A stretch of DNA of 64,000 nucleotides from Sapria himalayana. Its lineage: Eukaryota; Streptophyta; Magnoliopsida; Malpighiales; Rafflesiaceae. The notes under the pieces are model-generated. The model was not told where the DNA came from, made no database searches, and saw only the letters and a list, made by a program, of their open reading frames with translations. Location: positions 62,001-126,000 of the forward strand of contig JAREIK010010240.1 of NCBI GenBank assembly GCA_029783825.1, written 5' to 3'. The translations under genes were made by a program, and so were the position numbers. How positions within the stretch are numbered: the first letter of the stretch is position 1; each line of letters opens with the position of its first letter. This document shows positions 14,095 through 24,820 of this stretch, one piece after another.

Positions 14095-17000
14095 ATTAAT
14101 ATTTAAGGAAAAAGTAGAAAAATTAGAATTAGAATACGATAATAATAATAGAGAGGTAAAGAGACAGGAACTAAATAAGGCTAAAGGGGACTTGAGGCTT
14201 AAGTTGTATATGGAGGAAGTATACTGGAAACAGTGTTCTAAAATTAAATGGTTGAAAGATGTAGATAGAAACACTAAGTTTTTTCACAATATGTGTAAAA
14301 TAAAGGCTCAAAAAAATAAAATCAAGGGAATTAAAAATAATGAGGGAAAATGGGTTGAAGAAGACAAGCAGATAGGATCCCTCTTTGAGGAATTTTTTAA
14401 AAGCCATCTATGCAGACAGGCCCCCCAAGTAGGAAATTCATTAATTGATGGGATTAACACAGTCATCTCACTAGAACAAAACCAAATGATTGCGAAGATC
14501 CCGGAGGAAGAAGAGATTAAAAAGGCAGTGTTTGATCTGGATAAGGATAGTGCAGCAGGCCCAGATGGCTGGAATAATTATTTTTTTCAGCTTAACTGGC
14601 TCATTATCAAAAAATATCTGGTTCCTGCAATCGCCAGTTTTTTTGTAGGCACGGATATTAAAAAGGCATGGGTGAATTCTTTCATAGTGCTAATTCCCAA
14701 AAAAGAATCACCTCAAAATGTGAGGATTTTAGGCCTATAAGTTTATGTAATACAATTTATAAGATCCTTGCTAAAATAATTCAAAACAGACTTAGTAATA
14801 TTTTACAATTTATAATATCACAGGAACAAACATGATTTGTTAAGAATAGATTAATGATTGAAAATATTAGATTAGCATCAGAAATGATGAAAGAAATAGC
14901 ATTTAAAATGAGAGGAAGTAACTTAGTAGTTAAGCTAGATTTATCTAAGGCATTTGATAGAGTGGAATGGCATACATTATGTTTTGTCATGAGAAAATTT
15001 GGTTTCTCTGAAACATGTATTGACTTAATATATAGATGTGTAACAAGCGTTTGGGTTAGAATTATTGTAAATGGAATGAAAGGAGAAGAATTCAAACCGA
15101 GAAGTAGCTTGAGACAGGGGGATCCATTATCGCCTTTATTATTTGATATGTACCTAGAATTATTAATCGTTAATTTAAATAAAAGAATGTTAGAGGGAAA
15201 ATAATCCCCTTTAGACAGCCAAAAAACACTCTGAGAATTAGTTGTTTAGCTTATGCAGATGATATCATCATTTTCACAAATGTGAATAAAGCTTCATTGA
15301 AAAACCTGATGGACCTTCTACAATTATTTGAGAAGGAAACAGGACAAGCCCTTAATAAAGATAAAAGTCAATTTATGTTAGCAAAAAAAGCTTCCGAAAA
15401 AGTGGTAAAAAAAATTAAAAACATAACGGGTTTTAAACATAAAAAAGATGCTTTAGTATATTTAGGTTGTCCGATATATGAAGGAAGGCTGAAAGAAAAT
15501 TATCTAACGCCCTTACTAGACAAAATGAGAAAGAAAATAGCAGGTTGGAAAGTAGATCTATTAGGTTTTGGGGGGAGGATTACATTAATCTCCCATGTCC
15601 TTCAAAGTACACTGGTACATATTATATCAGTCATACACCCACCTAAGAAATTTACAAATAAACTAGAGATGGAAATGTCAAAATTTTTATGGGGAAAAAA
15701 AACGGAAAGTAGAAAATTCACTGGAAAAATTGGAAAGACATCTGTTATCCTAAGGCAGAAGCGGGTTTAGGCATCATTAATTTACAGGACATGGCGACTG
15801 CTTGGGACTGCAAAGGATGGTGGAGGATAAAAGAAAATGATTCCCCCTGGGCAAAATATATGCGAGAAAAATATCTAGAACAAGAACATAATCGCGTTAA
15901 GCAGAAATCAAATAGCTGGAAAGCATTGGAAAAACAAAAGGAAATAGTAGATGCTCACTCATTATTGAATAAATCGGGATGGAAATGGACCCTTAATCCG
16001 CAAGGTAATTTTACGTTAAAGTCAGCAAAAGAATTGATAGAAGGAAAAAACCTGTGCAGTCTTTATTTAAATGGGCCTGGAGAGCAGGTATTCCACTGAA
16101 AATGTGCTCGTTGGCATGGAAAATTATGGTAAATGCACTGCCTGTGGACACTAATGTGAAAAGAAAAGGTGTTAAAATGGCCTCCGGATGTGAATGTTGC
16201 TTTGCAGATGAAGAATCAATGGATCATCTACTTTCAAGTGGGAGAATAGCTACAACAGTATGGAGGGAATTAGGAGACCAGTTACAAATAAGTAAAAAAG
16301 AAGATAGAATAATTGATAGAATTAAGAGTTGGGGAAATCTAAACCCTAGTAATTACATTAAAAATTGGCTTACCCAGAATCTACCTCATATAGCAATATG
16401 GTGTCTATGGAAAGCTCGTAATAAGAGTAAATTTGAGGGCATAAGAATGAATTCAAATGAAATTATTAAAGATATAATTAAAGAAATCAGAAATATATCA
16501 AGTATAAACCCTATAAAAGTTGATGGTTCTTGTTTAAATAAGGGAGCTGGAATGTTCTAGGGCCTCGCTATTACAAATACGAAATAGGGATCGGTAAAAA
16601 GTATAAGTTGGAATAGGCCTCCGAAAGGTAAAATATCATTAAACACGGATGGTAGCTTCAATAGGGACACTGGTATAGCAGGTGGATGAGGGGTAATAAG
16701 GGACTCAAACGGGTATGTGATAAAAGCATTTACATCGGCTACAGAAGCATTCTCAGCCCTCCACTCGGAGATAAAAGCTTTGAATATAGAATTAAATGTC
16801 GGTAAGAAATTAGATTTAGAAAATATACAAATTCAAGTGGACTCTATGCTTTTGGTAGAGTTAGTAAGTGGAAAAAATAACTCTTTGGAGGTATGAGGAT
16901 GAAATAGAAATTATTTTGACTCTCATTAAAATGCTTAACGCATCAATCTTACATATATATAGAGAAGCTAATACTTTGGCGGATAGTCTTGCAAGATTAG

Positions 17001-17137
17001 GTTCGATAAGAGGAGATAATGAATTTGATGAGGTTTCGATGCCAGAAAAAGTAAAAGGAATAGCGAAACTGGATAGGGAGGCCTTCCCTTATTTAAGATT
17101 TAGGAAGGGTAGTATTAACAGAAAAAATAGAATATGA
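14095..17137 (+). pseudogene. LINE copy A ORF2 remnant: RT, zf-RVT, RNase H
   Basis: Reverse transcriptase for target-primed retrotransposition, with a plant-type RNase H. In order: the linker with WKQCSKIKWLKD; RT blocks with AAGPDGWN (about 14550), KLDLSKAFDRVEW (14930-14970), LRQGDPLSPLLF (15110-15145) and the catalytic AYADDIII at 15249-15272; the thumb LGCPIYEGRL; zf-RVT at about 16060-16260 with CECCFADEESMDHLL; and RNase H with TDGSFNRDTGIAGG (about 16645-16690), SEIKAL, QVDSMLLVE and REANTLADSLARL (about 16965). Frameshifts lie near 14717, 15198, 15765, 16080 and 16870. Stops include TGA at about 14834 and a Gly-to-TGA change at about 16688 in RNase H. The RT active-site residues survive but the protein cannot be made. 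Confidence 0.92.
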
Positions 17138-18273
17138 AAATCCAGTAGCTCCTGTGAAGGGGAATCTGAAAATTAAAAGAATATGAAGATAGAATATGGA
17201 AAATAGAATAAGATAAGTATAATAATATAAGCTGTGGAATTGTGGTAGCTTCTTTGCAGGGGAATCTGTCTATGCAGATTAACAGCGAAGAAACAACCAG
17301 AAAATATAGTTGCTGTTTTTTTCTTTTACAGTCACTGCAAGGATCACCTCACAAGTCAAAGATAAGGGAATGTAAAGGTAAGGGCTGGAATTTTCTGTCC
17401 CTTTGGTATGTTTCTGGTTTTGTGTTTGCAGGAAAGCATTAAAGGGGAAATCAAATCATATTCCTTGGAATTAAAAGAAGTTTGTAACTAGCAAGAGTCT
17501 GTAAAAATTTGTCATGTGTTATGTTTTTTACCAGCAAGAGTCTGTAAAAATTTGTCATGTGTTATGTTTTTACCAGCAAGAGTCTGTAACTAGCAAGAGT
17601 AAAGTCATGTTTTAAGTTTTTTAACAGCGTTTAATCATGTAGAAAGGGTTTAGAAGTCTGAAAGTTTCAGAATCATGTGTTTGTATTAATAAAAGGTCCT
17701 AGGAGAGGTAAGTGTCTAGTCCAAGAGGTCGGTAAAGAGGATGCTGCAAAGCGTGGACAGAATGTGCAACAAGGTAGAAAGAAATTTGCAAAGCGGGAGA
17801 TATTCCTGTTATTTTATGCATGAAATATGAGGATGCTGCAAAGTGGCTTGGAAATGGCTCTCAAGATGTGAATTTAAAGCTATATTGTTAAACAAAGAGG
17901 GTCAAGGAATAGGACAGATAGAAGAGGAAAGCTTCGGCAGAATATGGGCAACAATGTTGAAAGGAATCCTGCAAAGTGGGTGAAATTCCTGTTATTTTAT
18001 GCAGGCAATACGTTATATACTGCATAAAAAGGGTGATATCAGCATAGAAGGGATGTTCCAGGAAGTGCTAGAAAGAAAAAAGAAGGAAACTCATTTTAGT
18101 AAAGAGTAAACTTATTTTAAGTTATTTCAATAGTGCTAGAAAGATTATATTATTAGTCTTTAGTAATGGGTAATGGTTGTAAGAGGGTAAAGGGTAGAAG
18201 TAGCTTGTACAAATGGTATTCCTCCGCCAAAAGAGATGGCTATAAATAATAAACAAACTTTATTTAAAAAAAA
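17138..18273 (+). other. LINE copy A 3' UTR with internal repeats
   Basis: Non-coding tail of the LINE. A unit containing AGCAAGAGTCTGTAA and TTGTCATGTGTTATG is tandemly repeated at about 17490-17600. The words GAGGATGCTGCAAAG and TGTTATTTTATGCA recur between 17735 and 18000. An AATAAA-like signal lies near 18247 and the A-tail at 18266-18273. The ORF at 17242-17442 lies wholly in this UTR and is not believed. Confidence 0.7.
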
Positions 18274-18355
18274 TAGAAAAATAGAAAAATAGAAAAATAG
18301 ATAGATTGATTGATTGATAGTTAGATAGATATACAGATATATAAACAAATAGTTG
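18274..18355 (+). repeat. GATA array, short block between LINE and CACTA
   Basis: GAAAAATA units grade into GATA/GATT repeats in the same orientation as the other GATA blocks. The block is cut off exactly at the CACTA terminus at 18356. Confidence 0.85.
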
Positions 18356-18370
18356 CACTACAAGAAAATG
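18356..18370 (+). repeat. CACTA left terminal inverted repeat
   Basis: CACTACAAGAAAATG, the classic plant CACTA terminus, is preceded by GATA-array sequence and the triplet ttg. Confidence 0.9.
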
Positions 18371-18900
18371 TCTATTTAGCTTTGAAAATTTTGCTAGGGA
18401 TTAATCCTAGCTACATATTGAGAGATTAGCTAGGGAATAGCAATATATTTTTGATTTTACATTAAAATAAAATTTGTGATGGAATAGCGATGGATTAGTT
18501 ATGGAAATGGTCGATTGAAATTTTTCATCGCTAATTTTTTAATAAAATTTCCACGCAATAAAAAGCGAGAAATTTAGCAATATATTTAACATCAGATTTT
18601 TCCTAGCTAATTCTATCCAGAAATAATCTATCACTAATTTTTTCTTAGATTCCACAATTTGAATAGCTGGAAATTTAGCGACAGATTTAGTAATAGATTC
18701 TCCCTAACTAATTAGATCAAGACAAAATCCATCGCTAAATAATTATCTGAATATTTTTTTTCAAGATTTTATATATAATTAGAAGCAATTATTCCTTAAA
18801 TATTTATTTTCTCAAAATACATGCATTTAGCAATGGATTTTTCGCTAGCTATTTGACCTAGTGATAATTTTCATCGCTAATTTTTAATAATTTAATTTTT
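18371..18900 (+). repeat. CACTA left subterminal repeats
   Basis: Clustered degenerate copies, in both orientations, of motifs such as GCTAGGGA, TCCCTAGCTA, AGCGATGGATT and ATCGCTAA. In studied CACTA elements such clusters bind the TNPA-type protein; that role here is inferred. Confidence 0.8.
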
Positions 18901-19684
18901 TTAGCATTATTTATTTTAATATTTTATGTAATTTTCTATATTAAAAGTATGTCATGGTCTATAGATGAGCTATGATTGAAAGACACAATCTCCTTATATA
19001 ATTATAAAAATATGATATATAAATAAAAAAAATTCATAAATATTTAAAAAAACATGAATATAAATATATATTAAATAAGACTAAAATGACTATTAATTTG
19101 GTTATAAATTAATTAAATAATTATACGAAATATTTTTCTGAAATTTTTAATTATGATATTTAAATATTTGAATTAAAAATCATTATATAATTTATTATAT
19201 AATTATAATAATTTTGAAAATATTATCATTAATAAATAAACATAAATAAAAATTATTACTAATAAAAAACTATAATAAATAATTATTGGATTAAATAAAA
19301 AAATTTTATAAAAATTTATGAATTAACAAATAGTCAAGTATATATTAATATTATTTCTATAATCATAAAATATTTTTATAAGTATATGAATCTTTTAAAA
19401 AAATAATGATGAAAAGATTTGAAAATTTTGATTTATAAAAAAATTTCAAATTTTTAATAAAATTTAAAAGAAAATAAATTGATATTTAAAGATTATTACA
19501 TAGATGTTTTAATTAAATCGAAAAAAATTTGATGATTTAAAATATAAATATCTTAGTGTGGTTATTAAATTAACACTTCAAAGATTCAAATTTATAATGA
19601 CTAAAAGATTGAAATTTTATGTCTTTATAATTATTTAATATTATATTAATAAAAAATAATTTGAATTTTTAAAAAATTATAACC

Positions 19685-19719
<35 letters not shown>

Positions 19720-20005
19720 TTTATTATTATATAATATTATTTTATTTACTTAAGAAATAATATCATTTATTTTTAAATAAAATTCTATTTCTTTTTTTTA
19801 TTTAAATTATTTATTTTTTATAATTTTAGTTTACTTTTATATTTCTGTCTCTTTATTTTCTAGATATTTACATCTAATTTTTTATTTATAGTTTCCGTGA
19901 AAAAAATTGCTAAGGCATTAAGCACTTAAACTTTGTTCTATCTTTCAAGTTTCAACGACGAAGAGAGGAGAAACGAAACAGACTATGAGAGCAACCTACA
20001 AAATC
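18901..20005. other. AT-rich CACTA interior with a conserved 42-bp box
   Basis: The box at about 18955-19000 (GGTCTATAGATGAGC then TTGAAAGACACA) is shared with 10550-10595 (inverted) and 23669-23711. The rest is A/T-rich with (TA)n at 19688-19719. No gene seen. Confidence 0.6.
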
Positions 20006-20951
20006 TATCTCTACTTTTTTTTTGATGGCTAAATATTGGATTTGGATATTCTCACACTACCAATCTTGTTGGGAGTGACAGATGGGGCACAAGGTAAGAC
20101 TTAGAGAACAAGACCAACATAAACACAAATGTTTACAAGGCAGAATCAACATATAACAAGTTTCTTTATTACAATTTCTGCATTATTCTTGATTCTGATC
20201 ATTAGTGCCATGACAAGATGGTTGAGCTTCAGTACCTGCAATGTTCCGTATTGTTGCTGTTGTAGAATGTTCGAGTTAGCTCCTCATGGTCTTAGCCATG
20301 GCTTCATTTTTCAGTGTGATGTCCTTCCATGCTTGTGTTTTTGCAAACAAAGTTTTCACCTTTTTCTCCAGCTAACTATTTAAATCATGTGCTGCCCCAA
20401 TCTCTTCATTCTTGATTGAAATTTTCATTCTCTTTATATGATTTAACTATTGAAGCATTCTTTCCACCTGCCTTTTCCACTTGTTCCTTGTTTCAACCTG
20501 CAGTTTACTCAATTTGAGTTGAAGAAGAAGATCAAATTGAACTTGGTACTCATCAATTAGCATCATTGGATCATCATTTGGGAATGACATGACATCCCTA
20601 TGTCGTCCTGGTCCTCATCTTTGTAATTAAGGACCTAAGCTCGATAATCTCAACTATGTTTACAACCGAGAATGTCCAACATTTTGCCTCGATCCGCTCT
20701 TCAATTTTTATTTGATCTTGATCAAGATTTTCTTTCTCATATGTGTCTGCCATCCTTTCTTCCATCTTCTTTTGGGGATTTTGATTTGTCATTTCTCTGG
20801 GAATTACTAGTGACCCATGTTGAACTTCTCTTCTTCCCGAACACCAGAATCTATATGTTCTTCAATCTGATTTTCTAAATCTACTTCTTATTGTTACCAG
20901 GTAATATTGTCATTGTTCTTCTCCTTCGAAATGCTATATACATATCTCTAC
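20006..20951 (-). mobile_element. Retro-inserted RING-E3 cDNA with TSD and poly(A)
   Basis: The inserted cDNA (20015-20942) is flanked by a 9-bp direct repeat, tatctctac, at 20006-20014 and 20943-20951. A run of nine T at 20015-20023 is the minus-strand poly(A) tail. There are no introns. These are the three marks of a processed retrocopy, here sitting inside the CACTA element. Confidence 0.7.
20060..20800 (-). pseudogene. BOI/SBP-type RING E3 ubiquitin ligase processed pseudogene
   Basis: Members of this plant family (BOI and BOI-related genes, S-RNase-binding-protein-like) are E3 ligases in defence, cell death and gibberellin signalling. They carry a central coiled coil and a C-terminal C3HC4 RING. 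Reading the minus strand across frames, the coiled coil appears as FDLLLQLKLSKLQVETRNKW, then KKVKTLFAKTQAWKDITL and KNEAMAKTMRS (about 20280-20560). The RING appears as CRNCNKETC, LILPCKHLCLCWSC and CPICHS (20075-20182), with the Cys and His ligands in correct order. Several frameshifts and stops separate these blocks, and the N-terminal half is not recognisable (probably 5'-truncated or decayed). The 20598-20792 ORF is part of the relic. Family assignment rests on the RING plus the QAW coiled-coil signature. Confidence 0.75.
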
Positions 20952-21289
20952 CTATCTCAATTTGATTACCACTAGAGAAGTTTAGTTTTTATATAATATT
21001 TAGGTTTGATTTTTTTTTATTTTACACGAATTTTTCTTCTTTTTTCTTCTATTTTCATATCACTTATATTATCTTGATTCTACACCATTAATGAAACATT
21101 AAATGGTTAGTGTAAATTTGTTGTTTTACTGTTTTATTTTTTTGGGTTTTAAGAATTTCAAATACTAAATATTTGCATATTTTTTTATGCTTTTGTAACT
21201 TTAAAAAAAAAATATGCTTAGTGGTTTCTACTTCTGTAACTTAAGAAAAAACAAACTTAATGCTTATAGGTTCTATTTTCGTTGTCTCC
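20952..21289. other. AT-rich spacer
   Basis: T-rich sequence without an ORF, separating the RING retrocopy from the satellite block. Confidence 0.6.
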
Positions 21290-22296
21290 AAAAATATTAT
21301 AAACAGATAACATTATATATAAACTATTATACATTTATATAATCGTATGAGATTATATATAAATGTCTTTACTTTAATATATATAAATGTATTACATTAT
21401 ATATAAACATTGATATGTTTATATAAACATATAATGTATTATATAAATATTTATACATATGTATTAATGTTTATTAATATCTATACAACATTTACATAAA
21501 ACTATTCATTTATATAATTTTTTATATAACAATTATATAACATATAAAATGTTTATACATTTTTGTAAATATTTATATAACATATTAATTATTATATAAA
21601 TATATAATAATTATAATGTTAATATATATGTGATATATATACTATATAATATTTATAATAGTTTAAATATATATAATTATATTTATGTAACATTTATAAA
21701 AATATTTTTTTATAAATATACCATTATATATAAAAGTATCTAAACTCTTGTATAGTATATATGCCATTATATAATCATATGCCATTATATATAATCATAT
21801 GTCATTATATATAAAAGTATTTATAACTATATTTATAATTATGTAAACTATTTTTATAACTATATTTATAAATATACATAACTATTTTTTTAACTATATA
21901 ATTATTTATAACTATATGTATAATTCTATATAATTATATTAAAAACAAAATATACTATATGTATATAAATATATAACTATATATAATTGTATTTTATTAT
22001 ATGAATAACTATAAAAATGTTATATATAACTATATCTTTAACTACAAACACATTTATAACTTTATGTGTATAACTATATATAAATATTTGTATAACTATG
22101 AAATACTATATGTAATTAAATATAACTATATTTATAACTCTGTATACATATATGTATTCATATAATAAAATCTATATATTTGTTTATAACATTAAATACA
22201 TTTATGTATAACTACTTATACCTACTTGTATGAAAATATTTATATATAACTATCTGTTTAACTAAATATAACTCTATTTTGAAATATATATACTAT
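21290..22296. repeat. AT-rich satellite, inverted block upstream of ARF copy 2
   Basis: Reverse-complement version of the ~540-bp satellite (phrases such as taactatatttataactatg), roughly two decayed units. It leads into the ARF insertion site at 22297. Confidence 0.75.
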
Positions 22297-22797
22297 AGTT
22301 ATAAGAACATATAGAGGTTGACCTCCCTCTCTAGTGACTATCTCTTGGGGTCTATCGATTCTATTTATTTCTCTCATTAGATTTCTTTACCACCATACAA
22401 CAAAGGGATTGAGATTTAGTGGAAGAAATGGGATTGACGTTCACAAAGTTGTTCACAGGTTATTTGCCAACAAGGAGATGATTATTTTAATGGAAGGTCC
22501 TGATGCTGCCGGTAAGACAACCATTCATTATATTATAAGTTGAAGTTTGGTGAAATTGTCACCACAATTCCTACTATTGTCTTCATTGTAGAGACTATTG
22601 AATACAAAAACATCAATTTCACTGTGTGAGATGTTGGGGTCAAGACATGATTCACCTTTTCAGGAGGAATTACTTCCAAATACCCAGGGTCTCATATTTG
22701 TGGTGGACAACAATGACAAAAATCGAGTTGTTGAAGCCAGAGATGAGTTGCATAGGATTATAAATGAGGAAAAGCTTCAAGATGCTAAATGAGTTAT
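22297..22797 (+). pseudogene. ARF1: ARF1 processed pseudogene, second copy, truncated
   Basis: The same retrocopy as at 1074-1619, in the opposite orientation and with the same 5' leader. Sequence agttataagaa at 22297-22307 corresponds to the target-site duplication of copy 1 and lies at the same satellite position. The ATG is at 22428-22430. The P-loop here keeps GPDAAGKTT, closer to functional ARF than copy 1. QGLIFVVDNNDKNRVVEARD and ELHRIINEEKL (22690-22775) are clear. Frameshifts occur near 22450 and 22530 and a stop follows SLCEM. The copy ends near 22797, in the middle of the gene, where CACTA subterminal repeats begin. It is non-functional, and its 3' half is missing from the window. 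Confidence 0.9.
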
Positions 22798-23590
22798 ACA
22801 AAAATAGCAATGGATTAGCGAGGTAAAAATTTTCGTAAATTTCGCTCAAGAAAAGTGGGGAATTTAGCGACGGATTTAGTGATTGAATATCTCTAGCTAA
22901 TAAAAGCCTAAAATTAGCAACGGATTTAGCAAAAGATTTTCCCTAGCTAATAAAATTCTTGATTTAGTGATGGAATTAGCGATGGATTTTTCCTAGCTAA
23001 TAAAATCCATGATTGGCGATGGATTTAGCGATGGATTTTCCCTAGCTAATAAAATCCTTAATTTAGCGATAAATTTTTCCTAGCTAATAAAATCCTTGAT
23101 TTGGCGATAGATTTCCCTTTACTAATAAAGTACTTGATTTAGCTACGATTAAGTGACAGATTTTCCCTAGCTAATAAAATCTATATTTTAGCTACGGATT
23201 TAAAGACAGATTTTCCCTGGCTAATAAAATCCATATTTTAGCTACGGATTTAGCAATGGATTTTCCCTAGCTAATAAAATTAGTAATTTAGCTATGGATT
23301 TATCGATATATTTTGGTTAGCTATGGATTTACCAACTGAACTTACCTAACTAATAAAACCCATAAATTAGTGACGAATTTAATGACATAATTTCTCTAGA
23401 AAATAAAATTCTTAAATTTGTGACGTATTTAGCGACGGAATTTCCCTAGCTAATTCAATTTGTAATTTAGCGATGGATTTAGTGACGAATTTTCTCTATC
23501 TAATAAAATTCGTAATATAGCGATGAATTTTTTGTAGCTTATAAAATCTGTAATTTAATTATGGATTTAGCGATAGTATTTTTCTAGCCA
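22798..23590 (+). repeat. Internal CACTA left-end subterminal array, ~50-bp units
   Basis: About 15 tandem degenerate units of the form AATAAAATCC, TTAGCGATGGATTTAGCG, ATTTTCCCTAGCT. The block starts directly after the ARF fragment with tacaaaaatagc, a possible remnant of the CACTACAAGAAAATG terminus. It is followed, about 870 bp in, by the 42-bp box at 23669-23711. Orientation is that of a left end. Confidence 0.8.
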
Positions 23591-24820
23591 ATATGTAATT
23601 ATTTAATTTTTTTATTTATTATATGTTTTAATATTTTATTTAATTTTGTTTATTAAATGTATGTTAATGGTCTATAGATGAGCATTCCTTGAAAGATACA
23701 TTCTCCTCATAAAATCATAAAAAAATTATATAATAAAAAAATAATTTAAAAAATATAAAAATACAAAAAATAATTATTATATTAATAATGACTAAATTAA
23801 CTATTTTTATGATGTATTAATTTTTTATAAAATTATACAATAAATATATCTAAAACTTTAAAATAAGAAACTTATAAATTTATATTAAATTAACATTAAA
23901 AATAAATTCAATAAGAATAATATTTTTTTCTATATTTAAAAAATTAAATTAACATATATTAAAATTTCTATTAATATAAATGTAAATTAATTCATTGTAT
24001 AATAAAAAAAAAAATATTTTTTAAAATTATCTGAATTTATGAATAAAGTAGTAAAAATTAATATTATTATAAGTAAAAAAAATTTATTATTATAGAAAAC
24101 TTTTAAATAAATAAATAATACAAATTTTGAAAATATTGAAATATAATAAAAATATACATTTTTTAATAAAGTTAAAAGAAAATAAATTAATATTTATAAA
24201 TAAATACATAGATGTTTGCTATTACAAAAATTTATACGAATTAAACAATTTAGTAATATTTTTACTATTAGTTTTTAACATTAAGTTTTTATTAAAATAG
24301 TAAATACAACTAATTTTAATTATCTTCTCATTTTAAGTAATTTTTTGAATTTTAAAAATTATTAATGATATCAAATAATATGAAAATTTATGCCTTTAAA
24401 ATTATTTCAGATTATCTTCGTAAAAATTAATATTAATTCTTAAAAATTTATAACCATAAAATATAAATTTTTATAAATTTTTTAACATTAATAGTATTTT
24501 ATCTCTTAGGCTAATGACTAGATGACAAATCATTTTTTCATTTATGTCTTATTATATAGAGTTTGTTAATTTTGCACCTATTTGATATATTTTTTATAAG
24601 GCAAAACATATTTTTTTAAAATTGTTTATATATATATTATTTAATTAATAATATAATAATAAATTATATGGTGTTTGTTTTTCATTTGTACCTTGCTACA
24701 CGCACATTAATTTTGTTGAAAAAATTTTGATAGTAAATAAAATTAATGAGCCTTTTTGATTATATATATATATATATTGTTTATTTAATGTTCTAATAAT
24801 TAAAAATATAAAAAATTTGC
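23591..24820. other. AT-rich DNA behind internal CACTA end
   Basis: Includes the 42-bp box at 23669-23711, otherwise A/T-rich with (TA)n near 24640 and 24763-24778. No gene seen. Confidence 0.55.

Larger units (their letters stand above)
14090..18273 (+). mobile_element. 5'-truncated L1-type LINE (copy A)
   Basis: Similarity to the full-length LINE at 49897-56908 begins in the ORF2 linker between endonuclease and reverse transcriptase (near 14095). It runs through RT, zf-RVT and RNase H to a 3' UTR ending in aataaac, cttta and an A-run at 18266-18273. The 5' UTR, ORF1 and endonuclease are missing, as expected from incomplete target-primed reverse transcription. The 3' end abuts GATA repeats. 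The left flank is not GATA, so no target-site duplication can be confirmed. The two LINEs share the TTCCTCCGCC phrase near their 3' ends but otherwise differ in the UTR, so they are distinct subfamily members. Confidence 0.9.

Noticed and set aside
17242..17442. 66-codon plus-strand ORF
   Set aside because: It lies entirely within the LINE 3' UTR, has no recognisable domain and no counterpart in the other LINE.
20129..20383. 84-codon Cys-rich plus-strand ORF
   Set aside because: It is the antisense shadow of the RING-E3 retrocopy, whose minus-strand reading explains the sequence.
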